From: Brachionus manjavacas
Lineage: Eukaryota; Rotifera; Eurotatoria; Ploima; Brachionidae
Assembly (NCBI GenBank): GCA_019054805.1
Contig: JAHQIY010000001.1
Location: 1,674,001-1,738,000, forward strand
Length of the DNA: 64,000 nt
Reading direction: 5' to 3'
Shown: piece by piece, positions 43,701 to 54,780 of the stretch
Layout of the letters: each line of letters opens with the position of its first letter
How positions within the stretch are numbered: the stretch's first letter is position 1
The notes under the pieces: model-generated
Databases searched by the model: none
Told to the model about the DNA's origin: nothing
The model's input: the letters and a program-made list of their open reading frames with translations, nothing else
Program-made: the position numbers and the translations under genes

Positions 43701-46700
43701 CGTCGTTGAATACCTATTTGGGCATATGAAATACAACATTTAACATTTAGAATAAAAAAGATTCAATTACTTCTTTGTAAGAACGCATTGCGAATAAATT
43801 AGCCATAAGTGAAGAGAAACCAGGCGCTAGACACGACTGAGCCATGAGACCAAGCTTTAGCTCAGCTATGCATACAGCTTCGTCGCCTTGCTTCCAGTCC
43901 CAACTTGGAATATTCAACAAATACATCTTATTAATTAAAAATTAAATTCTTAAATTTTTTTTAATTTAGATTTTGTTTAGTTTTACTTTATTATGGTATT
44001 GAAGTAGCTGGATAATTATTTTTACCGAAGGAAAAAAATTCTTTATAGATATTACTCTCATTATATTTGCCTCGTCTTCGCTATCGGGCGACAACGATTC
44101 TTTATTTGCCAAAATTAGAACAGCATCGGCTTGTTTTATCTTTATACATTTTTTTATTTTTTATTTTTTTATTTTGTTATTTAATAAAAGGTAAGTAAAG
44201 AAAAAAATTTCTCCATTAAGGAATTTTGTTGGTCATAATTACTTTAGCCCGTTCCAAATCAATAGGATTCATAACACTTCCTTGCAAAAATTTAACTTGA
44301 GTAAATTTTTTTTTAAACAAAGACTCCAAGTCCAGATCGGGCAGAGCGCTTTGAAAAAAAAAATGGTTAATTAAGAAAAGAACATTTATTAAAAATAAAA
44401 AAGCAGAGAGAATTAATAGCAAAAACAGAACTCTTTTAGCTTAGGATCATGGACACAATAGGGCTGGCCATTGTACGCACTCAATCGAATAGTTTGTCCA
44501 TTGAATTCAAATTTTTTATTTCTAAAGCGTAGCTTTGTCTCGAACCATGCATCGCCTGGCTCCAAAATATAAACTATTCGATAAATTGACTTTTCTTTTA
44601 AATAAACTTTTTTAATTTGAACCAATTTCTCAAATTTAAATTCTCTACATTTAGATCGAAGTCCTGTGGTCTTCGAGTTAACATGGTCCAAGAGAATTTG
44701 GACCAGCGCTTTAAATCCAAAGCCAGTCTCTGAACTAAAGTTGGCCTCGTTTAGCTCATGATTTTTCAAACAAGGACACAAGTCTGCAGGTATATAAGCC
44801 TGGTCACATGATCTGTCTTTGACAATTTGTTCAAAAAGAGAAGTGCCACGTCTAATCCTGTCCTCAATTGAGTTTGTTCTAAATTCTTGATCATGGCCTG
44901 ATGTAGTTCCATTCTTGTTAAGGTACAAAAATTGCCTTAGTGTTTGAAAAAGATCAAAAAAGGAGACCAATTTGTTTGTGTTTTGTTTCATGTTGTCAAA
45001 GTATTTAGTCCGGGTCATTTTAGTGGGCACTCTAATGCTTAAGAATGGCGAATGCTTTTCGAACCGGCCCATTTCGGTTGCGTATGAGTAGAACTTAAGT
45101 CGATTTCCGTGGTCGGAAAAAAGCACCAGCAAAGTATCATCTAGATCAAGTTGAGACAAAAAGTTGCGCAAATCTTGGTCCATGTTGGACGGCACAGCAA
45201 AATAGTTGTGCGTATACTCAGTCATGAAATTGAAGCTAAAGTAGGCACTTTTTGTTGAGCTTTTTTTCATTGCTGCCAAAAAGTCGCTGATCATGTCAAA
45301 CCAAGTAAAATAGGTTGGATAGCCAAAATGGCATTTGTCAGGCCCAGAACGGGTCTCGTAATACTTGAGCCAAAATGGTCGACCGTACAAATCGGTGGGC
45401 CACTGTCCAAAGCCTTTTTTCAAGTAGTTAAAAATGCCTATGTCCGGATCGTCCTCTTGAAACATGGTCACATATCCATTTTTTTCATAGTCATGCCACA
45501 AAAAAGGAATGCTGTCAAAAAAATCGTTCTCCTTATACTGGTCAATGTCTTTATTTAGCTGGTCATTTATGTGAGCGTCAATTAGACCGGAGAGCATGGC
45601 TAGCACATTGGGAAAAGTGTTGCGACCAAGTGAATTAAAATGGTTGAATATTAAATTGTGTTCAAGGTGAGACAAATATTGAAAAGTGAGCGGAAATATG
45701 CGCCTGAAGTGATTAGCTGACACCGAGTCAATTCCAATTATCAGAACATTCATTTTAGCCGCTTTGCTTGCACTCAAACCTGGCAAATCGTGCACTGAAC
45801 CTTGTTTGGGAGTGGTAAACTTTTGCCGCTCTCTTACCAGCACACTCATGTCACTCGGATACACTGTTATAACTTGGTCGAATATTTTGGAGTATTTTTG
45901 GGCCGCACTTTGGCAAATGACATAATAAAATCCGTGAGTTTTAACTTGAATTTTATTTGTGCTGAATGAATAAACCTGGTCGACAATTTGGGTCTCTTGG
46001 TCCTCTTCGGACACGTCCATTTTTTTGTCGAATCTGTACGCATTGCATCTAATATCGTTCACCTTTGTGTCACTCAATTTAGATAGACGATCAAAATTTA
46101 ATTCTATCACATTTTTCTCAATTTTAATAGCTTTTTTAAAGCTAAAATTAGCTGCACATGAGTCGAATATTTTTTGCAGCGATTGACGATCCGAGTCCAA
46201 ATATTGCTCGGCAAGTTTGGATCGTGTGTTGACGTGATCGGCCAAAAAGCACTTGGAATTATTGGACTTGGAGCTCAGCTCCAAAAATTCATTGTCATCT
46301 TCGGTTGTTATTTTGGCCCTGTAGTGATCAACAAAGTCTTGTATTATGTAGATTAATTTGTTCAATTTGACTCGTATGTGCTTGGGTCTATGGACGGCTA
46401 TGATGTTTACAAGGCCTATAGTCATTATCATGCCAAGGAAATATTTGTATTGAAGTCTCATTTTTTTCTATTTTTTAAACCGTTTTTTTTTTGTTTTTTT
46501 TTTAAAGCTAGAATGTTATCTCTAATAAAATTTTGGGTTTAATGAGATTATTTAATTGAGATTAGTCATAAATGTTAATGGGCCTTTATCTCTGCTTTTT
46601 TTATTTTTAAATTGATTTTAGATAAAATATCAAATGCTTTACTTGTTCATGAAAACAACTTCGATGTCGAATATTTCGCGGTCTTTGTGCAGGAATTCCT

Positions 46701-49661
46701 TGAGAAAATTGGACACAGTCAAGTATGTGATATGACCGCATACAAAAACGTGTCTTTAGTAAAAAAAATAAGTCGACATTTTATTTCATCAAAAGTAAAA
46801 AAATAAAAAGAAGAAATTATATCTCATTTTATTTCTACTTATTTGAAAATTTACCTTTTTCCTTTTTCCACTTTATAAGCGCCGGCATATTTAGGCCGAT
46901 TGCCGATTATTTGTGCAAGTTCTGGAATAGCACTAGCAAAAACTGCCTTTATTAAAAAATAATTTTTTCTTATTTAATTCATTAACTTTTAGCAAAGACA
47001 AAAGGCTCACAAGTCCACCGATTATAAAAAACAACATAAACAATCTACCAAGCACAGTTCTGGCTTAGACAATTAGATAAATCTCAAGCAGTTGTGAATG
47101 ACAAAAATTTTAACACATTACCTACAAGTCACGTCGCCATATCCCACAGTAGACATAGTTCTTAAATATTTGAATTTTTAAACGCACAACTAGCAAACAA
47201 AAATGGCACGATTTTATTTTTAATTTAAAAAGTCAATTTTTGAGAAACCCCCTACAAGAGAACCGAAAAAAAATGGTTAAAAAATAAAGTTATGTTTCGC
47301 TTATTTTTTTTTACAACAATTTACATAAAACATTCTCTAAAGTATGAAATCATAAGTTTACCAGATTGTAGGTAAATTGCTTTCCAAAAAATTTTTGGAG
47401 TCTTAATTGAGAAAAATCTGATTCATAAAATAAATCAAAACAAATTTATTAATATATTAATTAATTAACTCACTTCAAAAGACACTAAAGCTCTTTAATT
47501 TTTTGGATATTTTTAATTTTTTACTTTTGGAAATTCTGGAAATTTTGTAACATTTTATGCAAAAAGTTTGTTGCATTGTGTTGCATTTGTGGAACTAGTT
47601 TTTTACCTTTAAAAATTTAAGGTTCAACTAACTATTTTTTTCTATTTCTAAAACTCGTTCTGCAAAATTTAGTAGAAAATACAAAATTTGTGTTCAAGAG
47701 ATTTCTATCTACAATTTAATGCTCAAATGCCTGACTTGGTTACCCACAACTCCAAAGACTTCTTTGCAATAATCGCTTTGGAAATTTTTTATTTTCGCAT
47801 TATTTGCAATGACAAAATGTTTCAAGAGTTTGAACAACAGTTTATTAGAAAATTGAATCTCAGTAAGTCTCTACGATTTATTTCCTGAATAAAATTCAAA
47901 TTAAATTGTAGATTCAATTTAAAGATTTAATTTGGGTGATTCAAGAATTTTGTGAGCTGATACATTTTGCAGAACGAGTTTTAGATCTGAGCCAAAAAGT
48001 TATTTCAATTTTAAATTTTTCTCTTGTACCAAAATTCGCATTGCTAAAATCGTGCCAAATTGTATTAATAAAAATGTGACTAACACGATTAGCAAGTATA
48101 TACAATCTAGATGGGTAAGCGGTTGACTAGTAGCGCTTGTATAGTCGCTAGTATTTTCCACCTTAACACATTTAACATTTAGATAAACATTTAACAACAT
48201 TAAAAAGACAAAGAGAAGTTGAAACATGTGACTTACAATGCCACAAAATAGTAATAGTACCACTGATACTTTTCCTAAAGTGGTACGACAATACACGTCT
48301 CCATAGCCTACCTGGGATAGAAAAAAAAAACAAGTGAGAAAGAGTGGTTGCGCAATTGAGTCTAAATACCGTTGACATGGTCACTACTATAAAGTAAATG
48401 CTGTCAAAGTAGCTTAGGCGAAGATTTTTCTGAAGAGTTTTTTGATTAATGTGAGAACTTTGAACCTCAAAAGCAAAATCGGAAATATTCCGACTCGCAT
48501 TCACATAATCTAGATCCGAATTTTCAACCTAAATAAAATAGTCTTAAAACTTCTCTTTTATTTAGAATAACTTTAAGTAAATGGAATTTAGTGAAATTTT
48601 TTTGTTGTTTCCTGGCCATTTAAATAAAACCAAACTTAAAGTTAAACTGCTTAATTCAATTGATTTTAATTTAATTTACTAAATGAACAAAACCGGCCGC
48701 AGTCAGCCAAATTGAGAGGAACATGACAAAAAGTTGGGTCAGTCGGATCGAATTGCTAGTCTTGAGTAAATTTAAGTATTGTAAAATATCCGGAATGTTC
48801 ATTAGGCGGAGGACACGCAAAAATCTCAGACCTATCCAATTACGGTCCAAATAGATGCTAACAAATGATGGTGGTATGGTAAAATAGTCCACTATCGAAT
48901 ATATATCTAGCCAAAACCATAATTTATCTTGAGCAGCCACGAACTTTTGACAAATTTTTGATTAGATTATATTCCTATTTTTTTTTACTTCAATTGAAAA
49001 TTTACTCTTATAAAAAAGTAGAGCATAAAAAATAAATTGAAGCCCAGATCAATTTGTTGTGACACTGATTCTTTCCACTTTTGACAAGTCTCAATTGGTC
49101 TTAAATTAGAAATAGAATAAAGCCGTAGACAAAGTTCAATTGTAAGTTCAATCTCTTACGATGTACTAGCATCAAAAAAGTAGATAACTAGTGAGCCAAC
49201 ACTTAGAATGGACACCAATATCATCTGTTTGAAAGTTAATTTTTTTTTAAATAAATAATTGAAGAAAATTTTTTTTTTTTTTTATTTTGTTACCAAAATC
49301 CGGCCTGATATGGACTGAGCCGAGATGAGCTCGCCACAAAAGTCTCTGGCTGCCGTCACCCAACCTATCTCCGTGTCATTATTCACCAAAGAAATGACTA
49401 CATCACTGTTATCTGTTTTCAAAATCTAATAAGAAATTAATTATGATTTAGATTTTAATTTTGATTTTAATTTACCCTTTTGCGAATTTTTTTGAAAAAT
49501 TTTCCAAAGAATAAAAATGTCAAAAAACGCCACACAAAAATGATCAACAGCCCGCCAAAAAATGTTATCAACGAAGACATGAGGAAAACATACCAATACC
49601 GACGACCAATGCATTCCGGATCCAAATTGCTATTGTCCAAGCTTGTCGATGTCTGGCCCAT
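40732..49661 (-). CDS. slo: Slo1 (BK) large-conductance Ca2+-activated K+ channel
   Basis: Core exons: 49661-49476, 49425-49294, 49224-49160, 49099-49006, 48943-48680, [pore cassette], 46946-46855, 46753-46643, 44348-44243, 44139-43987, 43926-43771, 43027-42915, 42864-42629, 42431-42353, 42297-41660 and about 41570-40732. With cassette A the product is 1,165 aa, with cassette B 1,142. Visible parts are S0 ([18 protein letters not shown]), S1, S4 ([18 protein letters not shown]), filter VGYGD, RCK1 ([19 protein letters not shown]), RCK2 ([18 protein letters not shown]) and a calcium bowl ([10 protein letters not shown]). S0 and the calcium bowl separate Slo1 from Slo2. The channel opens to voltage and calcium and dampens excitability and transmitter release. 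The 44349-46642 intron holds a whole gene. The last acceptor is uncertain by 3 bases. Confidence 0.93.
44413..46461 (-). CDS. DUF229 (alkaline-phosphatase/sulfatase fold) membrane protein, nested in a slo intron
   Basis: A 682-aa intronless protein. One N-terminal membrane segment (about 8-23) suggests a type II or signal-anchored protein facing outside the cytosol. The DUF229 domain (about 230-540) has [17 protein letters not shown] (Asp245), the [13 protein letters not shown] block, TEYTHN at 414-419 and FSDHGNR at 448-454, the metal-site motifs of the alkaline-phosphatase superfamily. A C-terminal Cys-containing region follows. The substrate of this family is unknown. The whole ORF lies inside the slo intron 46642-44349 on the same strand, ending only about 65 bases before the slo acceptor. 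The lack of introns in an intron-rich neighbourhood fits a retrocopy origin, but I see no A-tail or flanking repeat. Confidence 0.88.
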   Translation of the reverse strand: MRLQYKYFLGMIMTIGLVNIIAVHRPKHIRVKLNKLIYIIQDFVDHYRAKITTEDDNEFLELSSKSNNSKCFLADHVNTRSKLAEQYLDSDRQSLQKIFDSCAANFSFKKAIKIEKNVIELNFDRLSKLSDTKVNDIRCNAYRFDKKMDVSEEDQETQIVDQVYSFSTNKIQVKTHGFYYVICQSAAQKYSKIFDQVITVYPSDMSVLVRERQKFTTPKQGSVHDLPGLSASKAAKMNVLIIGIDSVSANHFRRIFPLTFQYLSHLEHNLIFNHFNSLGRNTFPNVLAMLSGLIDAHINDQLNKDIDQYKENDFFDSIPFLWHDYEKNGYVTMFQEDDPDIGIFNYLKKGFGQWPTDLYGRPFWLKYYETRSGPDKCHFGYPTYFTWFDMISDFLAAMKKSSTKSAYFSFNFMTEYTHNYFAVPSNMDQDLRNFLSQLDLDDTLLVLFSDHGNRLKFYSYATEMGRFEKHSPFLSIRVPTKMTRTKYFDNMKQNTNKLVSFFDLFQTLRQFLYLNKNGTTSGHDQEFRTNSIEDRIRRGTSLFEQIVKDRSCDQAYIPADLCPCLKNHELNEANFSSETGFGFKALVQILLDHVNSKTTGLRSKCREFKFEKLVQIKKVYLKEKSIYRIVYILEPGDAWFETKLRFRNKKFEFNGQTIRLSAYNGQPYCVHDPKLKEFCFCY
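47011..48161 (-). other. slo: slo pore cassette B (exons 6B, 7B1, 7B2)
   Basis: Exon 6B (48161-48085) encodes a short turret [15 protein letters not shown] and pore helix CIYLLI. Exon 7B1 (47160-47126) encodes [11 protein letters not shown]. Exon 7B2 (47063-47011) encodes S6 as [17 protein letters not shown]. Donors are GTTAGT, GTAGGT and GTGAGC; acceptors are TTAAG, TTAAG and CTAAG. The three exons total 165 nt, are internally phase-consistent, and enter and leave in phase 0. Its S6 is closer to other animal Slo1 channels than that of cassette A. Confidence 0.8.
47647..47985. mobile_element. inverted-repeat element with an exon-like ORF, in the 6B-7B1 intron
   Basis: A perfect 22-bp inverted repeat (47647-47668 and 47964-47985; core CTAAAACTCGTTCTGCAAAA) bounds 339 bp. 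The interior has a plus-strand open frame (about 47685-47888) of coding-like composition that runs into a consensus GTAAGT donor at about 47863. I see no clear target duplication. It may be a small TIR transposon that captured an exon, or a structured intron element. Confidence 0.5.
48237..48528 (-). other. slo: slo pore cassette A (exons 6A and 7A)
   Basis: Exon 6A (48528-48370, 53 codons) encodes a long turret from [14 protein letters not shown] and the pore helix ending TMST. Exon 7A (48311-48237, 25 codons) starts with the filter VGYGDVYC and encodes S6 as [15 protein letters not shown]. Donors are GTATTT and GTAAGT; acceptors are TTTAG and CCCAG. Both ends are phase 0, so the cassette joins exon 5 (ends 48680) and exon 8 (starts 46946) in frame. 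Confidence 0.85.
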
Positions 49662-50614
49662 TTGAAATTTTCAATTTTTCTGAAATTTGAAAATGGAAAA
49701 AATCAATAAGTTAATTTTTTTTCCTTTTCGGGCTAAATATTTTGAAAATGAAAAAAAAAAAAAAATAAAATAAAAAATAAAAACAATATCAAATATTTGC
49801 TGCTGATGGTAAAAATAATTAGACTGACGCTACAAGGTGTATACATCTTAAGATAGGAAAATGATGCTTCAAAGACTAGAAAATAAAATTTAAGATTTTT
49901 AATTTGGAATTTTTTTAAACGCTTTCAGCTAAAATTAAAGACTCTAGTGAAGCATAAGAGAAAAAAATCAAGCTAAAATAATTGCTAAGAATGCTTAGCT
50001 AATTTTGCTCAAGTACTCTGGTCCTTTGGATAATTATCTACACTTTTTTCTTTTTCTAAATTGAAAAACTTGAATAAAATTTTTGAATAAAAAAATCTCT
50101 TTTTTTCTTTTTTATTAAATAAAATTTGTGATTGATAATCGCGTTAATTTTATCCGGAAAAAGATTGTGATCTCTCTCTAGTTCTTATTCTGATCTTGAT
50201 GAGAATTGAAATTGAAAAAATGTCAACTAACTTAACACATTTTGACATCAAGTTTTACAAATCGGATATGAACGTAGCCTAAATATTGGATAATGTATGT
50301 TCTAGCGACAAATTGTAGCTACGCGTTTGTAGACTACGATTTGAAGCAAATATTGGTATCAAATAGCCCATTTGGAATAAATATTAAACAATGACTAGAT
50401 TTTTTGTTTGTTGACTCAATACATTTAAATATTTAGTCGTATAATTTTTAATTCAAATTATCAAGAGTCGAATTCCTCCGGGCTTAGTTTATTGGTTTAG
50501 TATTCGTCTTTGATTTGATAAAATTAATTAAATTTATATTAAATTTCCGCATTATTATACTCAAAATAAGAAACTTTTTATTAATTCGAAAAAATTTAAA
50601 AGAAAAAAGTTAAT
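49662..50614. other. region upstream of the slo start codon
   Basis: AT-rich; it presumably holds the slo promoter and 5' UTR and, at its right end, the 3' UTR of the secreted protein. No ORF, exon or repeat that I can support. Confidence 0.45.
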
Positions 50615-50932
50615 TTAAAAATATGGCTTATTAGCAAAGTCTTGTAAGTAGTTCTTGCAAATGAGACACACGCACTCTCTTGACGCTTGCACTACCAATG
50701 CTTCTTTTAGAAAAAATTCACGTTCACCGTAGCGTTCGTTCATTGTACTCAAATCAAAGTGACAGCACGCTCGGCAAGCTCGGTCGCTTCTTGAACACTC
50801 GTAATTGCTGCTCTGGACCAGTCTCTGGCAATTGTCTTTTTTGCCAGCCAGCTTAATCAAATTCAAAAAGCCCACCGACTCTTCAGCACACGCCAACACT
50901 AGCACAGCTATAATTATAGTTGAATACTTCAT
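50615..50932 (-). CDS. small secreted cysteine-rich protein, unknown family
   Basis: A 105-aa protein with a clear signal peptide (about 1-20, MKYSTIIIAVLVLACAEESVG) and eight cysteines in the mature part (35, 46, 53, 56, 57, 87, 89, 92), arranged C-x10-C-x6-C-x2-CC-x29-C-x-C-x2-C. The even count suggests four disulfides and an extracellular role. I do not recognise the family and assign no function. It is a single exon between slo (same strand) and a large intergenic region. Confidence 0.7.
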   Translation of the reverse strand: MKYSTIIIAVLVLACAEESVGFLNLIKLAGKKDNCQRLVQSSNYECSRSDRACRACCHFDLSTMNERYGEREFFLKEALVVQASRECVCLICKNYLQDFANKPYF

Positions 50933-53583
50933 GATTACAAAACTATCGATTGCAAATCGATTTTATGGCTCAAACCTAATGAATTCAATTGAATGCATTT
51001 GTTGAGCATATGCTTTTTTGGCTTATAAATTAAGCCCTAGACATACTCTTTTAGATGAAGATTTTTCCTAATCCCCCAGATCTTCTTTTTCCTTTTTATC
51101 ATATTCTATTACTATTTGAATTGAGATAGTATCTGGAGTGATTAACATTATTGGCAGGAATTGAATATCATGCTAAGCTCATCAAATAAATTGAGAAAAA
51201 AAATCAAAAAGGCTTTTGTTCTAATGCTCAGTTAATATTTTATTTAAATTTAAACAATTTATTTTTGATAAATTTATTTTTGAAAAAAAAATCAATTTTT
51301 AAATTGCATGTCTAAGCATCAAAAGCGATTTTTATGGCTTAAATTGAAAATTGTGTAATTTGATCCGGAGCAATTAGTAGATTATAAAAGGACCCTAATT
51401 GAATAAAAGAAAGATTTATAATTCTATCAAGTCATGAAAATAAAGAAAAGCCTAAATGGTATTTTATTTTATTCAGAATTAAATCAAAATGATCAAGAGT
51501 CAAGAAAGAGCATTGAGCAAGAGCATTTTTGATTTTGACTTATTTATAACAAAACAATAAAGCAAAGCAAAATATTTTTAAAAAAATTAAAAATTAAATT
51601 GAAAATTTTAAATAAAATTTTAGCAATAATATCAGAAAATTTTTTTATAATTTTAGAATAAAACTCAAAAAAAATTAACATTTAGTACTGTTTCTATCAA
51701 CATTTTGTTAAAAAAATTTCAATAAATTGGATTCATTTTAATAAAATAAATTTTTTGTTTTGCTTCAAACTTCAGCGCCGCCTTATTTAAAGATTTTTTT
51801 GAAAATATTACGAACAAATTTTTGATATTTGATAAAATTTTTCTTTTTAGGTTTTGATCTCAGTAAATGAAAAAAAAAAAGATAAAATTGTCAAAATTGT
51901 CCAAAAAATTTTGAAACAAAAAACACACATTCAAACTTGACTAATTAACCTTGATGAATTAAAAAAAACGAAATTGTTTATGTTTTATTTTCTAGATCTA
52001 AATGATTTAAGAACAAAAAGATGTTTTTCTTTTTTTTACAACAGATGATAATGCAATCTTTTACCTAAATCCAGCTTCTGCAAATACTCTACAGTGAAGT
52101 TTTCATTTTAGTTCACTATGTCAGATTTAATAATAACATTTGTTTTATTAGTCTAAAATACAATTTACGGAGCCAATTTTTAGAGTTTTAGAAAATAATT
52201 ATTTTTTGTTTGCCTGAATTGAGCCAAAGCTGCTTTAGATTAAAAATTGAAAATCAAAAATTGAAATAAAACTTATTAAAAAAAGATTGATTTTTAATTA
52301 AAATATAATAAAAATCTAAAAAGACATTTAAAATATAAAAGAAAATCAAAATGGACAAATTGTAGCTTTGTTTTTCGATATGATTGAATAATTACTGATT
52401 TTTCTAAAGAATAAAATCTAAAGAACCAAAAGGTGCCAAATCAAAAGCAACCAAGCCATGAGGGCTGCACGAAAAGAAGCTTACTAGCCATATCAACAAA
52501 AGAACTTCACTTCAACTTAATTTATTTACCAAAAACATTTCTTGTTAGCTTGTATTAATTTATCCGAAAATGTGAAAATAATAAACTATGTAAGCATGTG
52601 TCACATGTAATACTCTATTTCAATAAGCGTCTTTTTGATTTTCTTTTAATTTTATCTTAATTTATTGTACTTTATTGTGATTTTTTATTTTGAAATTTAT
52701 TCTGAAAGAGCTCTAGCTTGGTAAAGCAAAGAAAAGTAATGAACTACCATGGTAGAGAATACTTGACCCTTGTGCATTTCCATACTAAAATGTAACAAGA
52801 TTAAAAATATAAATTTTGAAAGTATTTAAAAAAAAATCAATTTTGGTCACTTTGTATGTTGAATGAATAAAAAATATGTGCCAAAAAGTTCAAATTAATA
52901 AAAATTAATGAATTTTTTTAAATAATTATTTTTTTTTTTAATTTATATTAATATGGTTTGCAGTTAAAGGACAAAATTTTGCTCTAATCATTTATTTATT
53001 TATTTATTTGTGTTTAATTTAAATTAATCGAATTTTAGAGGAAAAAATAAAAAATTGAATTGAGATGAAATTGAATTAAAAATGTTTGCAGTTGAATGAA
53101 TAGAATTTCTAATTAAAAAATGATAAACTTTTAGCAAAAAATTAAAAATCAATTTAAATGGGCGTTAAGCTTGAACGAGCTTAAAGTCGCTCTTGTCCAA
53201 TTTTTAAAGAGAAACATATCCATTCCCATCCATTTGCTTTATTCTAATCCATCAAACTCACTTATCTATGACCTACTAGTGAAATATTTGCAACAAAAAA
53301 AATATTTCCCAGTATTCAATAAAATTGACATTTTATTTTTTAATTACAACTTGAAATAGTCGAAAATCACCCAAGCATTGCAGATAAGATAAACGATAAG
53401 TTTTGTGACAAACAAATAAACATTTCAAACCAAATGTCCAATGGTCATTGAACTAACTAAATTTGTAATACACATTTTTTTTTCTCTAAATATATAAAGA
53501 TTGAAATTCATTGTCATTTCATTTAATTTAAATAAAATAAAAAATAAAATTTTTTATTTTTTTTTTAAAATAAAATTCTAAAA
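50933..53583. other. large intergenic region
   Basis: 2.65 kb of AT-rich DNA with no supported gene. A short ATTT-repeat run is at about 52987-53009. A 62-aa ORF at 53171-53359 has no recognisable feature. The right end should hold the promoter of the membrane-protein gene at 53584. Confidence 0.45.
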
Positions 53584-54780
53584 ATGAATGCGCACTCTCG
53601 ATCTCGCAACTCATCAACTTCAGAAAGTGAATCGACAACCGACTTGTCCTGTGCAGACAGCATCCCAGGACCGATCAATCCAGCACCAGTCCAGCATCAG
53701 CATCGCTTCATCCTTACACCCAACATGTACTTTCAGGACGCTGTTTATCGCACATTTTCCTATGCACCACCACCGCCACCCTCAGTCATCAAATCTTTTG
53801 CGCCCATTCTGCCACCAGAAATGCAGCGCGCCACCGTCTCCACATGCATCAAACAGGCCGATTGTTCATCGTACCGATACAGGTACTACGCTCCAGCTGG
53901 TCCTGTTCCAGCATCGCGTCTTATTAAAGGCGAAGCGGCGCCCAAGCGCTTTGCTCCAATCGAACAAAGCATGAGCTTTCAGAACTTCGGCCCCAGACTC
54001 CAATATCCGGCAAATCAGTCATTTGACGGTTCGTACAGGAACATAAGCTTTGAGCCGATGAATTACGAGTCGCGTCATGTAGAGCAATTCAATAGGCCAG
54101 TATCTAATTTGTGGCAAATGGCCGGCAGTTCGGCAAACGCAACAAACAGCTCGCAGAAATTTCTCAATCAATATGCAGTTAACGAAGCACTTCAGCCGAT
54201 GGGCGCCGCCGGATACAACAACGGCAACAACAACAACAACTATTTTCAGGATAAACATTTCCTAAGTCAACCGTCTGCTAAATTCAGAAACAGCTTCAAG
54301 CTAAAAGCGCTGGCAATCATTGGACTTGTTCTAGTAGTTGTAATTTCCATAGCCGTAATTTTGTCTGTTGTAATAACTAGAAGCGCCATGACAAGCTCAA
54401 GAAGTCTGCCAATGCAAGATGGCAATCAGAAGCGGTTGTTAAATTCTAGTCTATTCAATGAGGACAATTCTACGGACAGCGACAGCATTGTGGTCGGCGT
54501 TGACATATCGCTAAATGTCACTTCGGACAAAGCTTTGTTTTTCGAGAATTCGACTCAATCGAATTCAAGTTTGGTGGTCGCGGCAGCTAGACTCCTCTTT
54601 TCTCAATTTAATTCTACTTCAACTAGTTCCAATATTGGCTCGAAAATAATTGACAAGTTCAAAGACTTGGACACCACTAATGCAACCATTTATGATCCTG
54701 AATTGCTAGACATGCTGTCCAATTATTCCAATTATTCCAATGCAACCACCATGAATGACACTAGAGTGACCTTAAATTGA
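53584..54780 (+). CDS. single-pass membrane protein with glycosylated ectodomain, unknown family
   Basis: A 398-aa intronless protein. The N-terminal half (1-238) is Ser/Pro/Asn-rich and disordered, with a PPPPPP run and an Asn-rich stretch (212-219). One strong membrane helix lies at about 241-264, preceded by basic KFRNSFKLK. The C-terminal part (265-398) has many N-x-S/T sites, so it is probably extracellular, making a type II topology. No domain is recognised. The 3' part from 54227 is repeated at 57965. Confidence 0.7.
   Translation: MNAHSRSRNSSTSESESTTDLSCADSIPGPINPAPVQHQHRFILTPNMYFQDAVYRTFSYAPPPPPSVIKSFAPILPPEMQRATVSTCIKQADCSSYRYRYYAPAGPVPASRLIKGEAAPKRFAPIEQSMSFQNFGPRLQYPANQSFDGSYRNISFEPMNYESRHVEQFNRPVSNLWQMAGSSANATNSSQKFLNQYAVNEALQPMGAAGYNNGNNNNNYFQDKHFLSQPSAKFRNSFKLKALAIIGLVLVVVISIAVILSVVITRSAMTSSRSLPMQDGNQKRLLNSSLFNEDNSTDSDSIVVGVDISLNVTSDKALFFENSTQSNSSLVVAAARLLFSQFNSTSTSSNIGSKIIDKFKDLDTTNATIYDPELLDMLSNYSNYSNATTMNDTRVTLN

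Noticed and set aside
46612-46806. Plus-strand 64-aa ORF
   Set aside because: Antisense of the slo exon coding for the start of RCK1, whose splice sites and homology are clear.
40732-49661. Slo2/KCNT channel instead of Slo1
   Set aside because: An extra S0 segment at the N-terminus, the calcium bowl [10 protein letters not shown] and the RCK2 sequence are Slo1 features.
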